Shown here piece by piece: positions 24,709 through 32,657 of a DNA stretch of 43,425 nucleotides; position 1 is the first letter of the stretch, and each line of letters begins with the position of its first letter. The translations under genes were made by a program, and so were the position numbers. The DNA comes from an uncultured Clostridia bacterium (GTDB lineage Bacteria; Bacillota; Clostridia; Lachnospirales; CAG-274), in contig CANRHR010000015.1 in assembly GCA_947630475.1 (NCBI GenBank), positions 1-43,425 on the forward strand, read 5' to 3'. The notes beneath the pieces were generated by a model that saw nothing but the letters and a program-made list of their open reading frames with translations, was not told the origin of the DNA and did not search any database.

Positions 24709-24785
24709 TTATTTCAGCAGGAGGGGAAAAGCAGTAAACAAGCAAGATGATATGTTACAGTATCATTACAGCTTATTAAAGTTTA

Positions 24786-24814
24786 TTGACTTGAAAAACC
24801 TGCAGTGATATAAT
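24786..24814 (+). promoter_or_regulatory. Strong promoter of the surface protein gene
   Basis: TTGACT and a perfect TATAAT are spaced by exactly 17 bases. It gives a leader of about 70 bases ending in an aaggagg site. Confidence 0.85.
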
Positions 24815-24888
24815 GTGACTTGTAGATGAGGTTTTGATAATTGCCTCGCCACATTTTATAAAAGAATCTTAAGGAGGAAATTTTTGAA

Positions 24889-27309
24889 ATGAAAAAGAAA
24901 GTTGCTATATTATTGGCAGCTGTTATGACAACAGCAGCCGTACCAATGAATGTAATGGCTTCATCAAGCAATCAGATTAATAAGACAGTTACTAAGGCTG
25001 TTAACAAAGCTATTGATGATGTTTATTTGAACATTACACCTAACGATGAGATCGCTTCAGGCGATACAATCGCTCTTACTATCGAAGGCGCTGAGTTCTT
25101 TGAAACAGAAGCAGAAGGCGGAACTAAGATTGATGATGATACTTACTATTTCGATACTTATCAGTATTCATTAGATAATACAGACTATGGAAAGATGGAC
25201 TTTGACGAAATCAGTAAGACAATTGATGACTCAACTACTGTTTTAACCCTTATGGGTGCTAAAAAAGGTGGCCCTACTAATGAGCTTCCTTTCAAGCTTA
25301 CAAGAAACAGCTCTAAGGAAATTGAAGTTGAGCTTTTCCCACTTACAGAAAATCAAGTTGGAGTAAAGAATGGAAACTCAGAAACAAAAGTTTACTACAA
25401 GATTCCTCTTCCAATGAAGGCTACTTCAACAGGAGATATCAAAGTTTCAGTTGACGCTAACGAAACTTCAATCTCAGGTGGCGGCACTTATACTATAGGT
25501 ACTGCAGTTTCTTCTTCAGGAAGCACAACAACTACAATTGAAGAAGTTAAGAATTTTGAAGATATAGGCGAAATTAAAACTATTACAATCAGAGAAGATG
25601 TAGCTGAAACTTTTGAAAAAGGCAAAGAAGTTACTTTAAGACTTGGTAGCGGTTTTGTTTTTTCAAACAGCAGCAATATTCAAATTACTCCGGGAATTAA
25701 TGCACCTAGCTTTACTCAAGATGAGTTGAAATTAACGTATAATAATGATCGTGATGAAGTCACTTTCATAATGCCTTTTAGCAAAGGAAAAGACGGCAAG
25801 GCAGCTGCCATCAAGATTACAGGTATGCGTGTTCAAGCCGATGATGACGATGAAGATTGGGGCGATGTTAAGCTTACAGTTTCAGGCGCAGGTATCTCAA
25901 AGGAAACTATTAAGATTGCCGAGAGAAAAGAACTTGGGTTTGCTATGACTGTTCTTGAGGACGTTCCTACTATTATCGCAGGTCGTTTCGAAAACGGTAA
26001 AGGTTCAGCTAAGATTTATGATGATGACTGTGTAACAGCTCAGTTTAAGTTTGAGGAGACAGTTCCAAATACTTGGTTAGCTCAGAGAAAACTTGAATTC
26101 TCAGTTCCTGAGGGTGTTCAGATTTACGATTGGGAATTTGATGATGAAGAAGAGGTTAAATTTAAGAGCGATGCAGAGCTTGCAAACGATAACAAAACAT
26201 TAAAGATTGACAGAGATTCTGTTGTGTTAGGTAATGATAAGAATAGTAACGGAACTACAGATGATACAGCAGAATTCAAGCTTAAATTATATCTTTCAGT
26301 AGACGCTGACTATGAGGGTGAAGTACCTGTATCTGTAAAAGGTGGCGGAATTGCAGAGGGAGAAATTGACGACATTGTGGTAGCTAATGTTATCTGCCCA
26401 ATTAGCATTTCTTCTCAAACAACTAAGACTAATATGGGTTATCAGTCAGTTGATACAGCTGATATTACTATTACAGAAGCAAAGGAAGGCGCTTTCCTTA
26501 AGAATGGTGAGGTTGTGGTTTATCTTGATGCTTCATTTGGTAATCAGGAAATCGGCTTCGCTGATGAAGGTATCGATTATGAGATCGATGGCGAATTAGA
26601 GATTACAAACTTCAAGGTAAGTGATGGAGAAATCATTTTCAAGGTTGACAAAGAATCTTATACTGAACCGTCTTCTATCACATTTAAAAACCTTAAAGTT
26701 GGTACAACTCGTTCCGTACCTTACGGTTCATTTGATATCTGCGTAAGAGGCGAAGGTGTTATCAACAACTACGATGATGACGGCGTTGATCATGGAGTAG
26801 GTTTTTCTGATGTAACTGATTCTTACGCATTTGACGACTATCTTACAATTGGTACTGTAACAGGTACATTTGATGATGTTGTTAAAGTAACTATCGGCGA
26901 GAAGACTATCCTTATCAACGATGAGGCTCAGGATATGGATGTTGCTCCTTATATCCAGGCTTCAAGCAACAGCACAATGGTTCCTTTAAGATTCGTAGCT
27001 GTAGCATTAGGCGTTGACCCTGCAAGCATCAGCAATCCTGATGAATCAAGCAAGGTAGCTTGGGATGCAAACACTAAGACAGTTACTATCTACTACGGCG
27101 CAGGTACAGGACAGAAGATTGTTCAGTTCACAGCCGGAAGCAACACTATGTTAGTTGATGGTTCTCCTATTCCTATGGAATATGGCGTTGTTGCCGAGAT
27201 TAAAGACGGCAGAATGTTTGTTCCTTTCAGAGCTTTAGGTAACGCACTTGGTATTAACGTTACTTGGGATGCTGATACAAGAACAGCAACTTACAACGGT
27301 GACAAATAA
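24889..27309 (+). CDS. Secreted surface protein with C-terminal stalk (copper amine oxidase N-like) domain
   Basis: I do not recognise the main part. The 806-residue protein has a signal peptide (about 1-25, ending NVMASS). It is acidic and rich in Thr, Ser and Asp, with repeating beta-rich segments up to about residue 660. The C-terminal ~140 residues form a stalk domain of the copper-amine-oxidase-N type, with the hallmark MVPLRFVAVALG and FVPFRALGNALG repeats each followed by a WDA-D-T-T/A strand. Such domains are common on clostridial exported proteins. Codon choice (many ctt, gct, aca, aag) differs from neighbours and, with the strong promoter, points to an abundant wall or S-layer-like protein. 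A perfect aaggagg precedes the ATG. Confidence 0.85.
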   Translation: MKKKVAILLAAVMTTAAVPMNVMASSSNQINKTVTKAVNKAIDDVYLNITPNDEIASGDTIALTIEGAEFFETEAEGGTKIDDDTYYFDTYQYSLDNTDYGKMDFDEISKTIDDSTTVLTLMGAKKGGPTNELPFKLTRNSSKEIEVELFPLTENQVGVKNGNSETKVYYKIPLPMKATSTGDIKVSVDANETSISGGGTYTIGTAVSSSGSTTTTIEEVKNFEDIGEIKTITIREDVAETFEKGKEVTLRLGSGFVFSNSSNIQITPGINAPSFTQDELKLTYNNDRDEVTFIMPFSKGKDGKAAAIKITGMRVQADDDDEDWGDVKLTVSGAGISKETIKIAERKELGFAMTVLEDVPTIIAGRFENGKGSAKIYDDDCVTAQFKFEETVPNTWLAQRKLEFSVPEGVQIYDWEFDDEEEVKFKSDAELANDNKTLKIDRDSVVLGNDKNSNGTTDDTAEFKLKLYLSVDADYEGEVPVSVKGGGIAEGEIDDIVVANVICPISISSQTTKTNMGYQSVDTADITITEAKEGAFLKNGEVVVYLDASFGNQEIGFADEGIDYEIDGELEITNFKVSDGEIIFKVDKESYTEPSSITFKNLKVGTTRSVPYGSFDICVRGEGVINNYDDDGVDHGVGFSDVTDSYAFDDYLTIGTVTGTFDDVVKVTIGEKTILINDEAQDMDVAPYIQASSNSTMVPLRFVAVALGVDPASISNPDESSKVAWDANTKTVTIYYGAGTGQKIVQFTAGSNTMLVDGSPIPMEYGVVAEIKDGRMFVPFRALGNALGINVTWDADTRTATYNGDK

Positions 27310-27330
27310 TTTAACTTTAAATATAGGAGA

Positions 27331-27352
27331 AAGCCCCTTAGGGGGCTTTTTT
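27331..27352 (+). terminator. Terminator after the surface protein gene
   Basis: aagcccc pairs with ggggctt with a tight loop, followed by a T run. Confidence 0.92.
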
Positions 27353-27664
27353 CTATACATAATATATTTTGATATATAAAACATAAATTATGCAAATAAT
27401 ATTATTAAAGTTCGGCAAAAATTGTAATCTTGTTAAAGCCCAACAAATTTTATAAACTGCAAAAATTGATTTTTGAAAATATTTTAACCGACAAGTGTTC
27501 GCCTTTTAGGCGGGGTGCTTCGTTAGAAGCCGTTGGTTATGAGTGCGTAGAATAGCGGAGTACGAATATATTTAACAATCTGTTATTGAAATAAAAAAAG
27601 TTTTATTGTAAAATTAAATAAACCCTCTTTTCAACAGAGATTATAAAATAAGGAGTGCTTTATT
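27353..27664. other. Intergenic region with a GC-richer structured block
   Basis: Between the terminator and the next promoter is an AT-rich stretch, then a GC-richer block at 27488-27575 able to form several helices (see findings). No ORF is accepted. Confidence 0.5.
27586..27614 (+). promoter_or_regulatory. Promoter of the stalk/TolC-like gene
   Basis: TTGAAA and TAAAAT are spaced by 17 bases; start near 27621, followed by a 45-base leader with aaggag. Confidence 0.65.
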
Positions 27665-29218
27665 GTGAAAAAAAATATAAAAAGAATAACCGCCCTTGTT
27701 TTGGCGATGCTTTTTACAAATAGTGTTTTTGCCGCAGATGATGTTAAAATTGAGGTGGATGGCTTGCTTCAGCCTATTGAAACCGAGATTATAAACAAAG
27801 ATGGATATACCCTTGTCGGCATGAGAGATATGTTTAATATGCTTGGCGCAAGCGTTGACTGGAACAGCGTTAAAAGATGCATTACGGCAAAAAAGGACGA
27901 TAAAACCGTTGTTATTTATGTAGATGACAATACTGCCGAGGTTGATGGCAAAAAAACTAAAGTGGAGCCCGTAGGCGTTGAAATCTCAGGCGGAACAACA
28001 ATGGTTCCTCTAAGATTTGTAAGCGAGGTTTTTGACGCAGATGTTCAATGGGATACGGATACAAGAACTATAACTATAACAAATGATACAGGAAAATATC
28101 TTTTGCTTAACGATAAACAGAGCGTACCTGAAAATACATCTGTTTTAAGCTTTGACGACGCCCTTACAATGGCAAAGGAAAATAATTCTCAGCTTAAAAA
28201 TATTGATGATGCAGTTGATTATCTTGATGATTTGAGAGATGATTTGGGAAATAATCTGCATGCTCTCGATGAATATGGCGTTTTCCTTAACAGCTATCCG
28301 TTAACCGGTAACGGAAGTATTAGGGATAGTGATGCTCTTGCTCTTTCTATGTATCAAAATGTTGTAAGCTCTATTCAGGTTATAAGAAGCATAAAAGAAG
28401 TGGATATTAAAAAAAGTGAAACCTCCGTAAATGAAGAAATGGTAAACGACAGTATTGAGCTTGGGCTTATAAGCAGCATTAACTCTATTAAAACATATGA
28501 AATGAATATACAGCTTTTGGAGCAGAATATTGCCTTGGCAGAAAAAAACCTTGAGAATACAAAGCTTAAGCTTGAGCTTGGCATGGAGAGCGAATATAAT
28601 TACAAAACAGAAGAAAAAAATCTTGAAACAAGCAAATCAAACCTTGAAAGCCTTAAGCTTGGGCTTGAAAGCCAAAAGCAAAATTTAAAAACTTTGCTTG
28701 GCGTAAAAGCCGACGAGGAAATTTATGTTGATGAAAATATGGCATTTGATGAGCTTGATGATTTTGACCTTGAGGTGTTTATAACCAAAAAAATAAATTC
28801 CGATCCTTCTATTGTACTTTTAAAGGATGCTTTGGAAATTGCTCAGTACAACGTAAGAACAAACGGCTCTTATGTTGATGAAAGTGAAATACAGGTTGCA
28901 AACGATGCAAAAACAGCCCAAAGAAATCTTAAAGACGCTCAGGATCAAATGGAAAAAAATATAAGAAATACCTACAATAACCTTAAGCAGCTTGAACAAA
29001 ACAACAAAACTCTTCTTTTGGCGGTTGAACAGGCAAAAGATGATTATAATGCCGTTGTTTCAAGCTATAGGGCAGGAAGAGCAACTTTGTTCCAAACAGA
29101 ACAGGCTAAGCTTGGCATATTAAATGCAGAAAAGGCTGTTGAAGACAATGCCATAACTTATAAAAATCTTTCTTTCTGCTTAAAAAGACCTTATCTTCTC
29201 TCAAATGTTTCAAGTTAA
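27665..29218 (+). CDS. Secreted stalk-domain protein with TolC-like helical domain (GTG start)
   Basis: The 517-residue product has a signal peptide (about 1-23, ending SVFAAD), a copper-amine-oxidase-N stalk domain (about 25-140, with MVPLRFVSEVF and QWDTDTRTITI), and then a long helical region. In that region the pattern LSFDDALTMAKENNSQLKN and later NTKLKLELGMESEYNYKTEEKNL matches the outer-membrane-efflux (TolC) repeat, seen again near the C-terminus (VVSSYRAGRATLFQTEQAKL). TolC proteins span the outer membrane, which nothing here suggests this cell has; the strands that make the barrel seem missing. It may be a wall-spanning scaffold. The GTG at 27665 has aaggag nine bases upstream. A DUF4230-like membrane protein follows 22 bases later. 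Confidence 0.8.
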   Translation: MKKNIKRITALVLAMLFTNSVFAADDVKIEVDGLLQPIETEIINKDGYTLVGMRDMFNMLGASVDWNSVKRCITAKKDDKTVVIYVDDNTAEVDGKKTKVEPVGVEISGGTTMVPLRFVSEVFDADVQWDTDTRTITITNDTGKYLLLNDKQSVPENTSVLSFDDALTMAKENNSQLKNIDDAVDYLDDLRDDLGNNLHALDEYGVFLNSYPLTGNGSIRDSDALALSMYQNVVSSIQVIRSIKEVDIKKSETSVNEEMVNDSIELGLISSINSIKTYEMNIQLLEQNIALAEKNLENTKLKLELGMESEYNYKTEEKNLETSKSNLESLKLGLESQKQNLKTLLGVKADEEIYVDENMAFDELDDFDLEVFITKKINSDPSIVLLKDALEIAQYNVRTNGSYVDESEIQVANDAKTAQRNLKDAQDQMEKNIRNTYNNLKQLEQNNKTLLLAVEQAKDDYNAVVSSYRAGRATLFQTEQAKLGILNAEKAVEDNAITYKNLSFCLKRPYLLSNVSS

Positions 29219-29240
29219 GGATAAGGAATAGGTTTATTTT

Positions 29241-29837
29241 ATGAAAAAATTAATTTGTGATCTTAAAACAACAGTTATTTTGATATTGATAATATTGGTT
29301 GTTGTAAGCATAAGCGCAGTTATTATTTTATCATCTTTTTTGTTTAAAAAGCAGGAACAGCCGCCGAAGCTGAGTTCGACGGCTGTTATGCAAAAAATAT
29401 CACAAATAAGCGAGCTTGCCGTAAACAAGCTGGAATACAGAGATATTGTAAGATATGAAAGCGGAGATATCCCGCTTTTAACCCAAAAGGGTTTTACGAT
29501 GCTATATGATGCGCAAGTTAAGGTTGGGATAGATTTTAACGAGATAGATGTTAAAAAAAATAACGATGCTATTATTATAACCTTGCCGGATGCCAAAATT
29601 TTGGATATCACTATAGATGAAAATTCATTAGAGTTTTATGATGAAAGACACGCTGTTTTTAATTGGCAGGACATACATGACACTGTTGAGCTGATAAAAT
29701 ATGCAAAGCAAAACGCAGAAACAAGAGCAATGCAAAGCGATATCTTAATTAGCTCCAAAAAGGAAGCGGGAGAGCTGATAAAACTGATGCTTGAGCCTAT
29801 GGCGGAAGAATCAGGCGAAAAAATAGTAATAAGATGA
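29241..29837 (+). CDS. DUF4230-like membrane-anchored protein
   Basis: The 198-residue product has one N-terminal membrane helix (about 12-34) and a soluble domain that should lie outside the cell. The stretch VKVGIDFNEIDVKKNNDAIIITLPDAKIL is characteristic of DUF4230, a family of unknown function found in many Firmicutes and Bacteroidetes. It follows the TolC-like gene by 22 bases and precedes rlmH by 36, so it may share the first gene's transcript and topology. The ribosome site (aaggaa) is moderate. The function is unknown. Confidence 0.72.
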   Translation: MKKLICDLKTTVILILIILVVVSISAVIILSSFLFKKQEQPPKLSSTAVMQKISQISELAVNKLEYRDIVRYESGDIPLLTQKGFTMLYDAQVKVGIDFNEIDVKKNNDAIIITLPDAKILDITIDENSLEFYDERHAVFNWQDIHDTVELIKYAKQNAETRAMQSDILISSKKEAGELIKLMLEPMAEESGEKIVIR

Positions 29838-29873
29838 AAGCTCTCTGAAAAGTATATCGGAGAATTTGATAAA

Positions 29874-30347
29874 ATGAAAATAAATATTATTTGCGTAGGC
29901 AAGATTAAAGAAAAATATCTTGTCGATGCCATAAAGGAATATTCAAAAAGATTAAAAAAATACATAAAGCTTAGTATTATCGAATTGCAGGATGAAAAAT
30001 GCCCTCGAAATCCGGGCGAAGAAGAAGCTGTTAAAGCCGTCGAGGGCGAAAGAATACTCAGCAGAATTAGAGATGAAGGCTTTGTTGTTGCCCTTGCTAT
30101 TGAGGGCAGACAGATGAAAAGCGAAGAATTTGCTTCTTTTATCAGTGAAAAAGCTGTTAGGGGAGTAAGCTGCATATATTTTATTATAGGCGGCTCTATT
30201 GGCCTTGATACAAGGGTTTTAAACAGAGCCGACCTTAAGTTAAGCTTTTCTCATATGACATTTCCTCATCAGCTTATGAGAGTTATCCTTTTGGAGCAAA
30301 TTTACAGGGCGGAAAAAATAATAAAAAATGAGCCATATCACAAATAA
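29874..30347 (+). CDS. rlmH: 23S rRNA (pseudouridine1915-N3)-methyltransferase
   Basis: RlmH is a SPOUT methyltransferase that methylates pseudouridine 1915 in helix 69 of 23S rRNA on assembled 70S ribosomes. The 157-residue product has the normal family length, begins MKINIICVGKIKEKYL, and shows the knot motif FIIGGSIGLD and the C-terminal SFSHMTFPHQLMRVILLEQIYRA. A ggag site precedes the ATG. It converges with the CBS gene six bases downstream with no clear terminator between. Confidence 0.97.
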   Translation: MKINIICVGKIKEKYLVDAIKEYSKRLKKYIKLSIIELQDEKCPRNPGEEEAVKAVEGERILSRIRDEGFVVALAIEGRQMKSEEFASFISEKAVRGVSCIYFIIGGSIGLDTRVLNRADLKLSFSHMTFPHQLMRVILLEQIYRAEKIIKNEPYHK

Positions 30348-30352
30348 AAACA

Positions 30353-31063
30353 TTATTCGGATAAAATATCCCAAGGCGTAAGCATACCAAGGATCTGTTC
30401 ATCTCTTCTCCCATTTTTTGTTATATATATAACAGAAAGAAGCTTATGCCTTTTGCTTTGATAATTATATTTAAAAAGCTCTTCTACTTCATAAAACATA
30501 GTGTTTTCCGGCACAAACTCAAAATATTCGTTAATGTGTTCGTCAAGTCTTATATATTTTTCAAATTTTGATATTTTGGTATCGTCATCTATTGTAAGTT
30601 CTTTTTCACTGCATATATATGAATACACTGTATTGTCACTGAAAATCCCCATAAGCTCATTATCTTTAAAAACAGGAACATGAGTGTAGGTGAATCTGTT
30701 CATCATCGCTATAATCTCCAAAACAGGAGCATCAAAATCAGCCGTAAGCATTTTATCCGCCGTTATTGCAAACTCGATGGCCCGTGGAGGATTGTTTATA
30801 ACATTAACACAGCGCTCCAAAAGCTTTACCATCTCGGGTGAAGGTATTATAGGGTAAACGCCGTTTACCTTTGGATTATGCGTTAAAAAGTTGCGCACAA
30901 CACGACAGTAGTTAAGCTCCTCCTTAAATTTTTTAAGATAAGGAACAGTTAAAAGCCTGCCTATAATGTTGTCATTTTCTTTGGCTTCGGGATAAAAAAG
31001 ACGTCTTCCGTCAAATTCAAGCTGTTTGTAAAGCTGTAAAAATTTGTCTGTTTGAGAATTCAT
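30353..31063 (-). CDS. HEPN-like/CBS-pair fusion protein
   Basis: The 236-residue product combines an N-terminal helical part (about 1-95) with two CBS motifs (about 100-150 and 170-235), a module that senses adenine nucleotides. In the helical part, RNFLTH at residues 57-62 fits the Rx4H motif of HEPN ribonucleases, and the preceding helix (KKFKEELNYCRVV) has the right pattern. The end of the second CBS (ILGMLTPWDILSE) is typical. The gene follows znuB by 18 bases with a ggaggg site, so it is the last gene of aroA-znuC-znuB-CBS. The CBS call is firm; the HEPN call is an inference from motif and helix pattern. Confidence 0.75.
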   Translation of the reverse strand: MNSQTDKFLQLYKQLEFDGRRLFYPEAKENDNIIGRLLTVPYLKKFKEELNYCRVVRNFLTHNPKVNGVYPIIPSPEMVKLLERCVNVINNPPRAIEFAITADKMLTADFDAPVLEIIAMMNRFTYTHVPVFKDNELMGIFSDNTVYSYICSEKELTIDDDTKISKFEKYIRLDEHINEYFEFVPENTMFYEVEELFKYNYQSKRHKLLSVIYITKNGRRDEQILGMLTPWDILSE

Positions 31064-31081
31064 AACAGCCCCTCCTTAAAA

Positions 31082-31873
31082 CTATTTCTTTCTGAAAGGA
31101 ATCAGCAAAAGCAAAATAAAAATTCCTATAAGCACTATTGTTCCTCCGGGCTTTATGTTATAAATGCAGGAAATGAAAAGCCCTATAACCGTAAACAAAA
31201 CGGCAAATATGACCGACAGAATAACATTTGAGCGATAGCTTTTTGAAATAAGCATTGCACAGGCAACAGGTATTATCATAAGTGATGATATGACAAGCGC
31301 GCCTACTGTTCTTGAGGAAACAGACACAACTATGGCCGTAAGAAGAGTGAAAACAAAATTTACTGTTTTTACTTTTACCCCGCTTAGCTGAGCGCCTTCT
31401 TCATCAAAGGTTATAAAAAAAAGCTCACGATACAGAATTATTACAGTTACAATAACTATAAGGCTTAAAATAATTACAACAAATAATTCAAAGCTGCTTA
31501 CGGCAACTATACTGCCGAAAAGAAAGCTTGAAAATGCCGATGAGTTTTTTATAAAACCCGAAAAAACAGCCGCCGTGCCTACGCCGAATGATAAAACTAC
31601 GGCGGTGGCTATTTCCGAATATCTGTAAAAGCATCGTCTTACAAACTCAATTGTAAATGCGGCGAGCATTGAAAATATAACGGCGGATAATATAGGATCA
31701 AATCCGAAGCAAAGCCCTATCGCTACGCCCGCAAGGCTTGAGTGTGACAAAGCGTCGCCTATTGACGAAAGCCTTTTTAAGACAATTATATTGCCTATCA
31801 AAGGAGTTATAACAGAAATTAAAACAGCAACGGCAAATGCCCTCTGCATAAAAGAATAAGTTAAAATCTCCAT
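31082..31873 (-). CDS. znuB: Zinc/manganese ABC transporter permease
   Basis: The 263-residue membrane protein belongs to the ABC-3 permease family (ZnuB/TroC/MntB). It has about eight hydrophobic segments and the family hallmark near the N-terminus, IVLKRLSSIGDALSHSSLAGVAIG, the cytoplasmic loop that contacts the ATPase. The znuC-like ATPase gene ends 11 bases upstream. aaggggtg precedes the ATG. No periplasmic-type binding protein gene is nearby. The metal is inferred from family and from the His-rich end of its partner; manganese or iron is possible. Confidence 0.9.
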   Translation of the reverse strand: MEILTYSFMQRAFAVAVLISVITPLIGNIIVLKRLSSIGDALSHSSLAGVAIGLCFGFDPILSAVIFSMLAAFTIEFVRRCFYRYSEIATAVVLSFGVGTAAVFSGFIKNSSAFSSFLFGSIVAVSSFELFVVIILSLIVIVTVIILYRELFFITFDEEGAQLSGVKVKTVNFVFTLLTAIVVSVSSRTVGALVISSLMIIPVACAMLISKSYRSNVILSVIFAVLFTVIGLFISCIYNIKPGGTIVLIGIFILLLLIPFRKK

Positions 31874-31884
31874 ATCGACACCCC

Positions 31885-32604
31885 TTAATGATTATGATGA
31901 ACGTGATTGAATATCGTTTGAGAATTAAATTCCTCGGAAGCTAAAATTTTTGCGCTGCCGTCCTCGCTTAGGTGAAGAACCTTGTTGGAATGATAGAGTA
32001 TAGACGATATATCATGAGTTACCATTACTATTGTTATTCCGCTTTTATTAAGCTCTCCCAAAAGACAGCAGATGGAATCCACAGCCTTTACATCTATTCC
32101 TACCGTAGGTTCATCAAGGAATATTATTTCAGGCTCGTTTACAAGAGCTTTTGCTATAAAAACTCTCTGCTGCTGACCGCCGGAGAGCTTTCCTATAAGC
32201 CTTTTTGAATAGCTTTTCATACCGACTCTTTCAAGGGCGGACTCTATTTTAAGCTTGTCGCTCTTTTTAGGAAAGCTTAAAAAGCCTTTTTTGGAATAAA
32301 GCCCCAAGGCAACGATTTCTTCTACCGTTGCGGGAAAATCCGCATTAAATCCCGTTGCTTTTTGTGAAACATAAGATATTTTATCAAAAGAAGTGAATTT
32401 TGAAGCGCTTTCACCCAATATTTTTATTTCTCCCTTGGTGGGCTTAAGTATATTTAAAATAAGCTTTAAAAGCGTGCTTTTTCCGGTTCCGTTTGTTCCT
32501 ACTATACACAGAAAATCACCTTTTTCCAAACTGAAGCTTATGTTCTCAAGTATAGTTTTATCCGGATATTTAAAGCATAGCTCACTTACCTGCAAAATAC
32601 TCAT
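31885..32604 (-). CDS. znuC: Zinc/manganese ABC transporter ATP-binding protein
   Basis: The 239-residue ATPase has Walker A GTNGTGKST near residue 36, signature LSGGQQQRVFIAKAL near 140, and Walker B IIFLDEPTVGID near 160. It is of the metal-importer branch and is paired with the permease downstream. The C-terminus ends HVHHNH, five residues of which could bind metal, as seen in some ZnuC proteins. A caggag site lies about ten bases before the ATG. The upstream gene aroA ends 53 bases away on the same strand. Confidence 0.9.
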   Translation of the reverse strand: MSILQVSELCFKYPDKTILENISFSLEKGDFLCIVGTNGTGKSTLLKLILNILKPTKGEIKILGESASKFTSFDKISYVSQKATGFNADFPATVEEIVALGLYSKKGFLSFPKKSDKLKIESALERVGMKSYSKRLIGKLSGGQQQRVFIAKALVNEPEIIFLDEPTVGIDVKAVDSICCLLGELNKSGITIVMVTHDISSILYHSNKVLHLSEDGSAKILASEEFNSQTIFNHVHHNH

Positions 32605-32657
32605 AAAAACAACTCCTGTCAGAAGCCGTGTAAAGCCTTAACAGCTTAACGGCAATT

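Larger units (their letters stand above)
24411..24888. other. Intergenic region between divergent nadE and the surface protein gene
   Basis: This stretch contains two plus-strand promoters, an orphan AGGAGGGG at 24719-24726, and three TTACA words at 24629, 24649 and 24660. A TATAAT box about 25 bases upstream of nadE may serve that gene but no clear -35 was found. No gene is accepted here. Confidence 0.55.

Noticed and set aside
24742..24780. A ten-codon peptide served by the AGGAGGGG at 24719
   Set aside because: The ATG at 24748 is 21 bases away, too far for efficient initiation, so I treat the AGGAGGGG as an orphan.
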